Assembly: GCF_002157225.2 (NCBI RefSeq)
Contig: NZ_CP020038.1
Coordinates: 6,344,991 to 6,408,990 of the forward strand
Source of the DNA: Agarilytica rhodophyticola
GTDB taxonomy: Bacteria; Pseudomonadota; Gammaproteobacteria; Pseudomonadales; Cellvibrionaceae
Direction of reading: 5' to 3'
DNA length: 64,000 nucleotides
The notes beneath the pieces were generated by a model that saw only the letters and a program-made list of their open reading frames with translations, did not search any database and was not told where the DNA came from. How positions within the stretch are numbered: the stretch's first letter is position 1; each line of letters starts with the position of its first letter. Both the position numbers and the translations under genes were made by a program. Shown here one piece after another: positions 1-8,456 of this stretch.

Positions 1-92
1 ATGTCCATCAGTGATACAAGGTTAAGCTTGGGCTGTTGGTTTAATCTCCGGTGATGTCTTTCCATACGTTTCGCATGTATTGATTGCTTCAT
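1..92 (-). CDS. ExbD/TolR-family biopolymer transport protein, second copy (partial)
   Basis: Only the first 30 codons lie in the window; the gene runs off the left edge. Its ATG overlaps the stop of the preceding ExbD gene as ATGA, a sign of translational coupling. The visible N-terminus is basic (HAKRMERHHRR) and then reads KLNLVSLMD, the typical start of the single ExbD/TolR membrane helix. Asp30 sits where the family carries its proton-pathway aspartate. By family knowledge this would form the force-transducing arm of a TolQ-TolR-type motor. It was recognised from the coupled start and this motif only, so length and C-terminus are unknown. Confidence 0.8.
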   Translation of the reverse strand, partial: MKQSIHAKRMERHHRRLNQQPKLNLVSLMD

Positions 93-643
93 GGAGAAGT
101 TTGCTCCTTGTTCGCCGGAGATAAATTATTTGCCGGTGCATCACCTAAGGAAATCACAGGAAATAATTCAGCTTCTACTACTGAGGCGGCTACAACAGCT
201 TTGAAGCTGCGCACAGTATCCATTGTTTTAACAATGGTTTGATAGTCGGTATCAGGTTGTGAAAGAACAAGAATATCTTTTTTGTCGATATCTTTATTCT
301 TCAAAATACGCTTCACTTCTTGCAAAGTATCAGATAGCAATTTGAAGTCGTACACTAACTCACCGCTCGCCTCATCTTCGATTTTGGGCAAACGCTTTAC
401 CGGCACACCAGCAGGGTAATTAACGAGAAGCTCATCTTTTAGAATGATCAATTCCAATGTTTCGTTTTTTTGATCGTCGTTTGGCTCGGAATCCGCTGCC
501 AAATCAGGCAACTTTAAATCCAGTACAGTAATGTGTGAAAACACCATACTCATTAACAGCACAGGAACCAAGATGATCATCAAATTCATAAAGGAAGTGA
601 TATCCAGATCTGCTTCTGGCTTTTTTAAACGTCGTCTATGCAT
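89..643 (-). CDS. ExbD/TolR-family biopolymer transport protein, first copy
   Basis: 184 residues with the ExbD/TolR layout: short basic N-terminus (MHRRRLKKPEADLD), one membrane helix at about residues 15-37, then a periplasmic domain. These proteins pair with a TolQ/ExbB channel and use proton flow to drive envelope work. The position that is Asp in most members (…LMD…) is Asn20 here (SFMNLM), so this copy may not carry protons itself; the next ExbD copy keeps the Asp. It lies 33 bases after the TolQ gene and overlaps the second ExbD start. The C-terminal tail (about residues 165-184) is low-complexity and polar. Confidence 0.9.
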   Translation of the reverse strand: MHRRRLKKPEADLDITSFMNLMIILVPVLLMSMVFSHITVLDLKLPDLAADSEPNDDQKNETLELIILKDELLVNYPAGVPVKRLPKIEDEASGELVYDFKLLSDTLQEVKRILKNKDIDKKDILVLSQPDTDYQTIVKTMDTVRSFKAVVAASVVEAELFPVISLGDAPANNLSPANKEQTSP

Positions 644-676
644 GATAGTTATCGCGCTAGTTTGTCGTTATCAATA

Positions 677-1339
677 TCACTTCGCGCCATCGGCTTGACG
701 GGTGCGAGCGGCAAATGAATTTGTTGATGACATGATGTTAAGACATTTCACACCTGCCATTTCAAGGCTATCAACAATTTCTGTGGTTTTGTTTTGTAGC
801 ATCGCATGAATTAATAACAAAGGAATCGCAGACATCAAACCAAATGCAGTGGTGTTCATCGCAACCGAAATACTTTGCGAAAGCAAGCTCGCTTTTTCTG
901 AAGGGTCAGCATTAGCAACCGCTGTAAATGCCGCAATCAGACCCATAATAGTACCTAGCAGTCCTAACAGAGTGGCGATGTTTGCAAGAGTTGCCAAATA
1001 AGGTGTGCGCTTTTCTAGACGAGGAACCGCTTCCATAACGCCTTCTTCCATCGCATATTCAATTTCATCACGACGAGGAGTTTGTTGCATACGAGCAACA
1101 CCAGAAGCAACAATACGTCCGATTGGTGCTTTTGAACTACGGGCAAGATCGATAACTCCTGCATAGTCCTTTTTGCGTAGCATAGGTAATATACGATCGA
1201 ATGTGCGTCGATTTGATCCTTTTGCTACTGTTAGGAAAACCCAGCGCTCTATAGCAAGTGCAAGGCCAACCACTAACACTAATGCGATTGGATACATGAA
1301 CGACCCACCGTTCTGGAAAAAAGTAATAACACTATTCAT
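677..1339 (-). CDS. MotA/TolQ/ExbB proton-channel family protein
   Basis: 220 residues with three membrane segments, at about 14-36, 112-138 and 155-180. The conserved core TPYLATLANIATLLGLLGT is followed by a small-residue helix containing AMNTTAFGLMSAIPLL, typical of TolQ/ExbB channels. Family members form the inner-membrane stator that passes protons together with an ExbD/TolR dimer. The gene directly precedes two ExbD/TolR genes and follows lipoprotein and TPR genes, so it probably powers an envelope-spanning complex. ExbB, TolQ and Agl-type stators cannot be told apart from sequence alone, and no tolA, tolB or pal is visible beside it. Confidence 0.93.
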   Translation of the reverse strand: MNSVITFFQNGGSFMYPIALVLVVGLALAIERWVFLTVAKGSNRRTFDRILPMLRKKDYAGVIDLARSSKAPIGRIVASGVARMQQTPRRDEIEYAMEEGVMEAVPRLEKRTPYLATLANIATLLGLLGTIMGLIAAFTAVANADPSEKASLLSQSISVAMNTTAFGLMSAIPLLLIHAMLQNKTTEIVDSLEMAGVKCLNIMSSTNSFAARTRQADGAK

Positions 1340-1448
1340 AAAGCAATAGTCTCCGAGTATTTGCTCTTTGTGATCTAATTCAAATGGCTTTTGAGAGTAT
1401 ATTCACGATCGGACGAGATGTCATCGTGTAATAAAAAATTCAGTACCT

Positions 1449-1739
1449 TTAATTTCTACCTAGCTCATCAATATATTGCACTTGGCGCTGGTGTTCGACA
1501 CGCTCAACATGACCAAAAAGCTGCTCCATCGCTTTAGAGCTTAAGGGTAAATACAATATAGTGGTGTCGTCTGCGGGTTTCCACGGAACGATGTAGAGTA
1601 CGGTAGGCTGTTCTTGGTTACCAACGATAGTCGCGCTTAAATCAATAACTTCGCTTTCTTTTGGCTCTTGCGACCATACATTAGCATTTAGCAGTAACAT
1701 GCTAAAACAAAATATTAAGCTTGTCAGAATCTTTTTCAT
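1449..1739 (-). CDS. Small exported protein of unknown function
   Basis: 96 residues with a clear signal peptide (MKKILTSLIFCFSMLLLNANVWSQ, cleavage likely after about residue 22). The mature part is about 70 residues with a charged C-terminus (VERVEHQRQVQYIDELG). The start overlaps the stop of the upstream TPR lipoprotein gene by four bases (ATGA), so it is translated as part of the TolQ/ExbD/TPR operon. No family was recognised. Its place between the lipoprotein and the stator suggests a small periplasmic part of the same machine; this is inference. Confidence 0.7.
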   Translation of the reverse strand: MKKILTSLIFCFSMLLLNANVWSQEPKESEVIDLSATIVGNQEQPTVLYIVPWKPADDTTILYLPLSSKAMEQLFGHVERVEHQRQVQYIDELGRN

Positions 1740-2389
1740 TGTGAGCCTATACGTCGCTTGAGATCAATAATCCAGCCTTTTAATTGGCGATCTTCACCGC
1801 CAGCAATTTGTTGGCTTAATTCATAATAAACTAGAGCATCATCAAAACGACCCATATACAAATCATACAAAATGCCCAGGTTAGTCGTCGATGGCAAATG
1901 ATGAGGCCATATTTTCAGTGCTTTCAAATAAGTAGCTTCCGCTTCTTCAAAGCGTCCCAATTCGCGCAGGAGTAATCCAAGACGCGTATAGGCGTCGAGG
2001 TTTTGGGGATTGGTTTCTATAGCAAATGTTAATGCTTGCTCCGCTTTTTCAAACTCACCTAACATGTGGTGAGTTATACCTAAATTAATATAAGGGCCGG
2101 ATAATTTTGGGTAAGTTTCCACCATTAGCGCTAACATTCCTTGAGCTTGCTGCCATTTTTTTGCCAGCATAAGCTGCTTAATTCTGGAATATTCTTGCTT
2201 AGCCGGCCCAGGCACACTGCCTGGTTGATAAGGATTTGGAATTAAAACAAAGGGTGCCTCAGCTCCCTCCACTTGACCTTCAGCAGGTGTGTCTTCAACG
2301 GGATCTTTTTTATCAACACTAGAACAGGCTGCTAGTATTAATAAACACAGCAATATCCCACTCTTGAGCATTCCCTTAAAATATTGCAT
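1736..2389 (-). CDS. TPR-repeat lipoprotein
   Basis: 217 residues from ATG 2389, which has GGAG seven bases upstream. A longer in-frame start at 2422 lacks a comparable site and delays the signal sequence. The N-terminus is a lipoprotein signal with lipobox LAAC followed by SSVDKK. The body holds about three tetratricopeptide repeats (YINLGITHHMLGEFEKAEQAL, then LDAYTRLGLLLRELGRFEEA and LPSTTNLGILYDLYMGRFDDAL). Such proteins act as protein-binding scaffolds at the periplasmic side of a membrane. It overlaps the end of the 962-residue TPR gene by 14 bases and the next gene by four, so the cluster is tightly coupled. Confidence 0.88.
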   Translation of the reverse strand: MQYFKGMLKSGILLCLLILAACSSVDKKDPVEDTPAEGQVEGAEAPFVLIPNPYQPGSVPGPAKQEYSRIKQLMLAKKWQQAQGMLALMVETYPKLSGPYINLGITHHMLGEFEKAEQALTFAIETNPQNLDAYTRLGLLLRELGRFEEAEATYLKALKIWPHHLPSTTNLGILYDLYMGRFDDALVYYELSQQIAGGEDRQLKGWIIDLKRRIGSQ

Positions 2390-5264
2390 CGCTGAACTCC
2401 ACTGAACGTTCTTGTTTGCCATAGCGAGCAGGTAATATTTCCGCTAAAGATTTAAAACTTTCTTTCACCCAATCATCGTAAATTCCAGTCCATGCCCTCT
2501 CAGCATTGGAAGCTAAGATATCGATAGCTTTTTCCTCAAACGGCAAAGCCTGCTCTTCTAATAGAATCTCGTATTGCTCAAGAGCCAAAGCGTCCATACC
2601 CGCAGGACGTTGAGAATCCATAAGATCGCGTGATAACTGGCTATATATATTGCCAATTCGATGATTAGCTTCGGTGGCAAATTCTGCTACACCAAATTGT
2701 AAGACTTTGCGGTACTCCGCCAAGGTCACATCGAGAGCAGCACGTTTTTTCTTCAAACTTTTCTTTAACGGTAAGGTTAATTTTATTTTCTCGTAACGTG
2801 CGTATTCATCGTTAGCAAATTTGCTAGTGGCAAAAGCAGCTAAGTATTTAGAACGATCCGTGCGAGAAGCTCCCGCTTTGGCATCGCTTTCAATAAGTTT
2901 TTTCAACCAAAAATTGCGCTTACCTTCATCTTTAGTTTTGCCATATAGCTCAACCAGATGAAAACGAGCTTCTGTGGCAATATCAAAAGGTTGTGGATAG
3001 CGATTAGCATACTCGCTGTATTTTTCTATAGCCTTGGGAATTCTTCCAGACTTTTCATAAAGCTCGCCTGATAAATAAAGCGCTTGCCTGCGACCTTCAC
3101 CTGTTTTATCAGTGGTTGCCATTGTCTCCAATGCTTGGGCTGCTTTATCCCATTGCTCCGACTCTTGGTACACCAAAGCAAATTTAGGAGGTAGTGTTGA
3201 GATAAGTTCATGTTTGGGGTAGCGAGACTGAAAACTCAGTAATACTTGCTCTGCTTTAGCCCAATCTTTTAATTCGATTAAATGATTGGCGGCATCGTAC
3301 TGACCTTTAATAGCAATTTCAGATCCCGGTGCAACATCGTGCAAGCTTAGCAAGCGGTCAACGGCTGGAGCCAATTCACCCGTGTTTACTTGCAGTTCGG
3401 CCTGACGATAAATACTGGCCGCGATACGCTCAACAACTTGCGGGCGATCTTCATCTTTATCAGGCATTATGCTCAATAGTTGTTTGTATGCAAATTCAGC
3501 TTCTGCATATTGTTGTAAGTCAAAGCGGCTGTGAGCCAATATTAGCCAAGCACTTTTTACTAGCTTTTCATCTTGGCGAGGCTGCCACTTAGTCAAACGT
3601 TCAGCTAAATCTGCCGCACGTTGATATTCGTTTTTCTCAAAAATCTCTTGCGCAGCTTTTGTTAGTACAGGTGCTGCTCGAGAGTCGCCGGGATAATAGT
3701 CAGCAAAACTAATAGAGCTCTCGATCTTATGAGTTCGCCAAGTTAGATTTTCTGTTTCCTTATTTGGGTCTTGAGCCGTGCGATCGATCATTTCTTGTAA
3801 GGCCACAATAGCAGAGTAACCTGCTTCCGCCCCACGTTGTTTATCTAAGTAGTTATAAGCAACTGTTTCATAGGCAGTAATAGCGCGAGGTAATTCACCT
3901 GCTGAATAAAACGCCTCCCCCATTAAGTAGGCCATCTCGGGAGTTTTAGTGGTTTTGGGGAAAGTTAAAACAAACTCTTCGTAAAGAGCTGCGGCTTTTA
4001 AGAAGTCTTTTCTCGCAGGCTCAGGTTTTTCTTTAACTTTTCTGCCCGCTGCTTTATCTGCTTCATATTTTTTATTGAATTTCTCTAACTCAATTGCACG
4101 CGCATGGTAATAACTGGACAATTCATCGAGATACACCGCAAGTTTAGGTTTAATATCTGCACGTTTTTCATCATCTCTGTCCTTCCAGTATTGGCTGTAA
4201 ATACCATAATTGGTGATGTACTCTTCCTTCGCAGGCAAAATCAAACTAGGGAAACCGCCCAAGTCATAAACTTCAATGGCTTTAATACTAAATGATGGTG
4301 CAGGGTCAGTATTGGGAAAGTTTTGAACGTAGTGGCGATAGGTATCCGCACTATCGCGAAAGCGTCTTTTTTCAAGGTAAAGATCACCTAAGCCCATATA
4401 CAACATGTGCTGGTAATGACGCTGACCAAGTTTGGAATACACATCAGTGATAGTTTGCGCACCATCTAAATATGAAAAAGCAATACTCAACACACGCATG
4501 GTATCGACGGATACATTACGCTGGCTATTACTCAGCTCTTCAAAGCGAATATCTTTTGCCAAATTACGATCAAGTACTTCGGTAAATGAGCGAATAGATG
4601 CGCGATAGCGATTACGCTTGAACAAAGACCAACCATGCATATAGACAGCATTGAGGTAAAAAGGTGTATCGTCTCCAGCAGCCATTACTTTAGCGTAAAG
4701 GTCTTCTGCTGTTTTATAATCGCCATCGCTAAAGGCTTTTTCCGCACGTCGGAAATCCGCTTCTGCAGCAAATGCTGATTCAGGAAAATCAGTCACGAGT
4801 GATGCAAGAATTTCATCGGATTCCTGTATTCGACCATCAAGCGCGTAAGCTTTAGATAATTGATACAGCAAACGCTCGTTGGTGGGAGTACCCTCTTCAC
4901 CTTGTCGTTCGGAATTCAGAACCAAAAGTTCTTGGTACATATCGATAGCATCGGCAAAGTAATCTTGTTCTTCCGTGGCCGACAACTGCCGCTGCTCACT
5001 TCGTGTCATTTGCAGATCAGCAAGGCGCGTAAGAATACGATGACGAACACTAGGGTCTCTGGCCACACTTAACGCTGAACGATAACTATCCTCAATGGTA
5101 TCAATAGAAGCCAGAGGCACAGGGAACTGTTCTTCTGGAATTTCGACTTCTTCTAGATCAGCCAGAGTTTTTCCATAATTTGGGCCACTATCTTCGGGCA
5201 CAAAAACAGAACAACTGGCAAGCATTAAACTAGCAATTAACAGTTGAATCAGGCGGTAAGGCAT
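2376..5264 (-). CDS. Large TPR-repeat lipoprotein
   Basis: 962 residues beginning with a lipoprotein signal (lipobox LASC, then SVFVPED). The mature protein is almost wholly helical TPR-like repeats, such as FRRAEKAFSDGDYKTAEDLY near residue 170 and later units with E/Y-rich helices and FP turns (LVTDFPES, LTFPKT, NRYPQP), resembling the outer-membrane TPR adaptors linked to Tol/Agl systems. Its ATG shares one base with the stop of the preceding gene (TAATG). Within this operon it is the best candidate for the long periplasmic or outer-membrane scaffold of the TolQ/ExbD-driven machine. The exact role is not known from sequence. Confidence 0.88.
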   Translation of the reverse strand: MPYRLIQLLIASLMLASCSVFVPEDSGPNYGKTLADLEEVEIPEEQFPVPLASIDTIEDSYRSALSVARDPSVRHRILTRLADLQMTRSEQRQLSATEEQDYFADAIDMYQELLVLNSERQGEEGTPTNERLLYQLSKAYALDGRIQESDEILASLVTDFPESAFAAEADFRRAEKAFSDGDYKTAEDLYAKVMAAGDDTPFYLNAVYMHGWSLFKRNRYRASIRSFTEVLDRNLAKDIRFEELSNSQRNVSVDTMRVLSIAFSYLDGAQTITDVYSKLGQRHYQHMLYMGLGDLYLEKRRFRDSADTYRHYVQNFPNTDPAPSFSIKAIEVYDLGGFPSLILPAKEEYITNYGIYSQYWKDRDDEKRADIKPKLAVYLDELSSYYHARAIELEKFNKKYEADKAAGRKVKEKPEPARKDFLKAAALYEEFVLTFPKTTKTPEMAYLMGEAFYSAGELPRAITAYETVAYNYLDKQRGAEAGYSAIVALQEMIDRTAQDPNKETENLTWRTHKIESSISFADYYPGDSRAAPVLTKAAQEIFEKNEYQRAADLAERLTKWQPRQDEKLVKSAWLILAHSRFDLQQYAEAEFAYKQLLSIMPDKDEDRPQVVERIAASIYRQAELQVNTGELAPAVDRLLSLHDVAPGSEIAIKGQYDAANHLIELKDWAKAEQVLLSFQSRYPKHELISTLPPKFALVYQESEQWDKAAQALETMATTDKTGEGRRQALYLSGELYEKSGRIPKAIEKYSEYANRYPQPFDIATEARFHLVELYGKTKDEGKRNFWLKKLIESDAKAGASRTDRSKYLAAFATSKFANDEYARYEKIKLTLPLKKSLKKKRAALDVTLAEYRKVLQFGVAEFATEANHRIGNIYSQLSRDLMDSQRPAGMDALALEQYEILLEEQALPFEEKAIDILASNAERAWTGIYDDWVKESFKSLAEILPARYGKQERSVEFSDAIF

Positions 5265-7459
5265 TATGGATTTACCTCCTGTGATGACGTATCAGCAGAG
5301 GTTTCTTGTTCCGCTGTTTCGTCTTCTCCATTTTCTTGTGGTACACCTTGCTGATCATTGTTTTGAGTTTCTTGTGGAGCATTAGACTCATCACTACCCG
5401 CCTCTTGAACGGGGTCTTCAGCTTCTAAATTATCTGGTGCAGTATTTTCAGTAGTAGGTTCTGCTGCAGGAGTCGTTTCGCTACTTTCCTCTTCACCTTC
5501 TTCCTCACTAGGAGCAGCGCTTTCATTAGAGCCTTCAGCGTCATTAAAGCCTTCATCTTCACCATTATTAGAAGCCTCGCCTTCTGCATCTTCTTCAGCA
5601 CCAGGCTGTAAAGTTGCCTGCAAAGCCTTGTCGTAAAGTCGTGCAATTGATAGACGACTTTGTGCAATGTAGTGATTGAGCCTGAAAAGTTGATTGCTGA
5701 GAACTTCTGCTGTTTGAGCACGCAAATCATCTTGCGTCTTATCGATAACAAGATCCACTTGTGCCAGCATAATTTCAATATTGTCTTTGGCTTCTGCGGT
5801 ACGCACTTTAAATGGTTCAAGGTCTTCTGAGTTATTGACCAAGTATTCCACCTTCTCGTGGTTAGACTTTACTGTGGCAAGTGTTTTATCCAGTAAGTTA
5901 AGGGTTTTTATGACTCGCCAAAGCCGGTCGGAAAACTTCTCGCTTAGATCCCATAGCATGATGCCATCGTAACGTCTTATAGATTCTTCTTTTTCGTCGA
6001 TGAAAGGATCGGTTTCGCGCAATAATTCAATATTTCTCTGTCCGCGCACAATACGGGATATCAATTCATTCTCTTCTGAATTGGCTAAACCCAGCACATT
6101 CTTATTAGCAGCGATAGATTCAATTTTTTGCGCAAGCTCTAGACGCTTGGCTTTCATTTTACGAATATTTTCTGCCAACTCTTTGGCAGCTAGTTTCTCT
6201 AATTGCTTGGCCCTGCCAACTTCACGCTCGTCAATTAAATCGGTATAGAAATCCATTTTCTCTTGCCAGGCAATCAAGTCCTCTTTAATACCTACAAGGT
6301 CTCTTAGTTCGTGAACAACTCCCTGGAATTCTTCACGAGAGAATAATTCGGCAAGATAACCGAGCTGCGGTGTTACTTGATTTTCACGCACGTGCTTTAA
6401 CCAGTCGAGGCCATCGCTGCGCTCAATTCTCAAAGCGTCTAGCAGTTGATTGCCATTCATACTCTCGATAACACTATTCAAGCGTACCCGCTCATCGAGG
6501 AACACTTTTTCTGCAAGCTGAAAATGCTCAAGAGCTAAGCCTTCTGAGCCTAATTTTTCATAGGCATAGGGTACGGCAATTAGAGCTTCTTGACTGTTTT
6601 CATCAACCAGCGAGCTGTTGGCTAAGTATTGCCATGGTTTGAGGGCTTCGTTAAAGCGCTCGAGCCTTGCCGCCGCCCAACCATAGCCTAAAAGAGCACG
6701 GTTAGAGTGAGCGCTAGTGAGACGTACTTGTGAAAATTTACCGATGGCTTTTTCATAGTCCTCGGTCATCATGTAAACATAACCGGCTGAAGTCATGGCT
6801 TTGTCGTATAGGGCGCGAAGCTCATCGGTTGGATATTCGTCAAACCCTAATTTTTCAAAATATTTGATAGCGCCTTTAAAATTTTGCTGACGCGAGTAGG
6901 CAGCCCCCATATTAAAGTACAGGTAGGGAAGCCAGTCGATGTCCGGCGGACGTTTTTTCAATAAGCGTTCGGCTTTATCTAGATCGTTTTGCTGAATAGC
7001 CAAATTAATACGATGAGCATAGAACTCACTGCGGATATCAATGGATGGTTTTTTTCTGACCTTAGACAGTGCTACTTCGGCATCTTCAAAATCACCACGT
7101 AAATAGCGCAATTTAGAAAGGAAAAACCACGCAGCATCTTGAGACTTCCTAGAGCGGTTCTGAGATAGCAGACGCTCGAAGATATCACTGGCATGCCGCT
7201 CCATCCCAAAACCAAGAGAAAAACCTCCCTCCATGATTTCGGGGTTATCGCCATGGCCTTTTATACCACCGCGCTCTTTTGCAATCAGTAGCTCGGTTAG
7301 CGCTTGCATGTAATCACCAAGATAATAGTGATACAGAGCAACGCCATAGCGCATGTCTTCGACAGCGGTAAGTTTTTTCTTCTTTTTAGCAACTGCGTCA
7401 GTTGCGCAGACAGTAACTAAGAGAAGTAGTGCAAAAATCCTGAGCGTCACAGCAGCCAT
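5264..7459 (-). CDS. Exported TPR/coiled-coil protein with acidic C-terminal tail
   Basis: 731 residues. Residues 1-24 form a signal peptide ending VAKKKKK. TPR-like repeats occupy about 30-310 (ALYHYYLGDYMQALTELL; YFNMGAAYSRQQNFKGAIKYF; YVYMMTEDYEKAIGKFSQV). A long charged helical or coiled-coil stretch follows at about 370-600 (AKELAENIRKMKAKRLELAQK). The last ~110 residues are a low-complexity acidic tail rich in Glu, Asp, Asn, Ser and Thr, probably disordered. It overlaps its upstream neighbour by 13 bases and its downstream one by one base. It is probably a periplasmic scaffold of the same machine; no named family was recognised beyond TPR. Confidence 0.85.
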   Translation of the reverse strand: MAAVTLRIFALLLLVTVCATDAVAKKKKKLTAVEDMRYGVALYHYYLGDYMQALTELLIAKERGGIKGHGDNPEIMEGGFSLGFGMERHASDIFERLLSQNRSRKSQDAAWFFLSKLRYLRGDFEDAEVALSKVRKKPSIDIRSEFYAHRINLAIQQNDLDKAERLLKKRPPDIDWLPYLYFNMGAAYSRQQNFKGAIKYFEKLGFDEYPTDELRALYDKAMTSAGYVYMMTEDYEKAIGKFSQVRLTSAHSNRALLGYGWAAARLERFNEALKPWQYLANSSLVDENSQEALIAVPYAYEKLGSEGLALEHFQLAEKVFLDERVRLNSVIESMNGNQLLDALRIERSDGLDWLKHVRENQVTPQLGYLAELFSREEFQGVVHELRDLVGIKEDLIAWQEKMDFYTDLIDEREVGRAKQLEKLAAKELAENIRKMKAKRLELAQKIESIAANKNVLGLANSEENELISRIVRGQRNIELLRETDPFIDEKEESIRRYDGIMLWDLSEKFSDRLWRVIKTLNLLDKTLATVKSNHEKVEYLVNNSEDLEPFKVRTAEAKDNIEIMLAQVDLVIDKTQDDLRAQTAEVLSNQLFRLNHYIAQSRLSIARLYDKALQATLQPGAEEDAEGEASNNGEDEGFNDAEGSNESAAPSEEEGEEESSETTPAAEPTTENTAPDNLEAEDPVQEAGSDESNAPQETQNNDQQGVPQENGEDETAEQETSADTSSQEVNP

Positions 7460-8220
7460 TCTTCAAATTCAAATTCCGGTTGCATATTTGCGCTAGAATC
7501 GCGCACCTTTAATTCGAGCAGTTTGGGATCGCTATCTTTTTCAATAACAATTGTTGCACCGCGCTTGTATTCGCGATTATCCGGTCCAACACCCACAAAG
7601 AATGCAGTCACTTCATGTTCACCGGATTTTAAGTTACCAAGATATAAACGCTGGATACCGCCTAAGGAAAGCGCTGTGTTTTGGCGTTTGGTGTAAAGAT
7701 GACTCGCAACTAGCTTATCGTCTATCAATACCTTTACGGAGTCCAAGGAGAAATATTGCCCAACATCTAAGGATAAAAATACAACAATCTGTGAATTTGC
7801 AGGGAAGAGCAATTCTTCTTCGAGAATTAGTAGATCACGGTTAAGTTCAAGTGCTGCTTTTTTTAGATCTTCTACCTCTTCACTCAGAGGCGTAGCTGTG
7901 ACTGCCTTTTTTTCTTCAGGCTCATCTTTGCCTTCATCCACATAAGTAACACTTGCTTCATCAATTTTCTCAAGCTTATTAGCATTGCGATCAACAGCAG
8001 GCTGCTGATCCTTAGCATCATCTTCTAATACGTTTTCAAGATTAGGCTCTCCCTCTGCCCTGATAACAGGCTCATCTGCCACCCCAACTGCATCCTCTTG
8101 CGATAAAGCTGTGTGGGACAGTGTAAAAAGAAGGCTTGCAAAAGCATAAAAACTTACATGTTTTGTCAGTCTACTTGTCAAAATTTGGCACATATTGGCA
8201 CTCGGCGTCACGTTGATCAT
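7447..8220 (-). CDS. Exported protein with C-terminal beta-rich domain, first gene of the TolQ/TPR operon
   Basis: 257 residues. A signal-like hydrophobic stretch lies at about 22-40 (FYAFASLLFTLSHTALSQ). Start ATG 8220 is used; ATG 8193 is possible and gives a more normal signal peptide. A charged, disordered linker covers about 42-125. The C-terminal ~120 residues (from SQIVVFLSLDVGQYFSLDSV) look like a compact beta-sandwich ending EFEFEEWLL. It appears to be the promoter-proximal gene of the eight-gene minus-strand run. Family not recognised; a periplasmic role beside the TPR proteins is inferred from context only. Confidence 0.72.
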   Translation of the reverse strand: MINVTPSANMCQILTSRLTKHVSFYAFASLLFTLSHTALSQEDAVGVADEPVIRAEGEPNLENVLEDDAKDQQPAVDRNANKLEKIDEASVTYVDEGKDEPEEKKAVTATPLSEEVEDLKKAALELNRDLLILEEELLFPANSQIVVFLSLDVGQYFSLDSVKVLIDDKLVASHLYTKRQNTALSLGGIQRLYLGNLKSGEHEVTAFFVGVGPDNREYKRGATIVIEKDSDPKLLELKVRDSSANMQPEFEFEEWLL

Positions 8221-8456
8221 GAGTCACGAAAGACCCTTTGATAGAATTCTAACAAAAGAAGCTTTCGATTTTTTTTAATTGGGCGCGCAATCGCACGAAT
8301 ATTTTATACGTTCATCACGTTTGCAGCATTTTTCGGGCCGTCATCTTACGCTACTTCGTTCAAGATAAGGATAGAAAAAAAAGGCCGTAAACCGCACGAG
8401 TTATTAAACCATCATGTATTATGCCAAAAAAGATATTAATTTTATCATTTTGAGAC

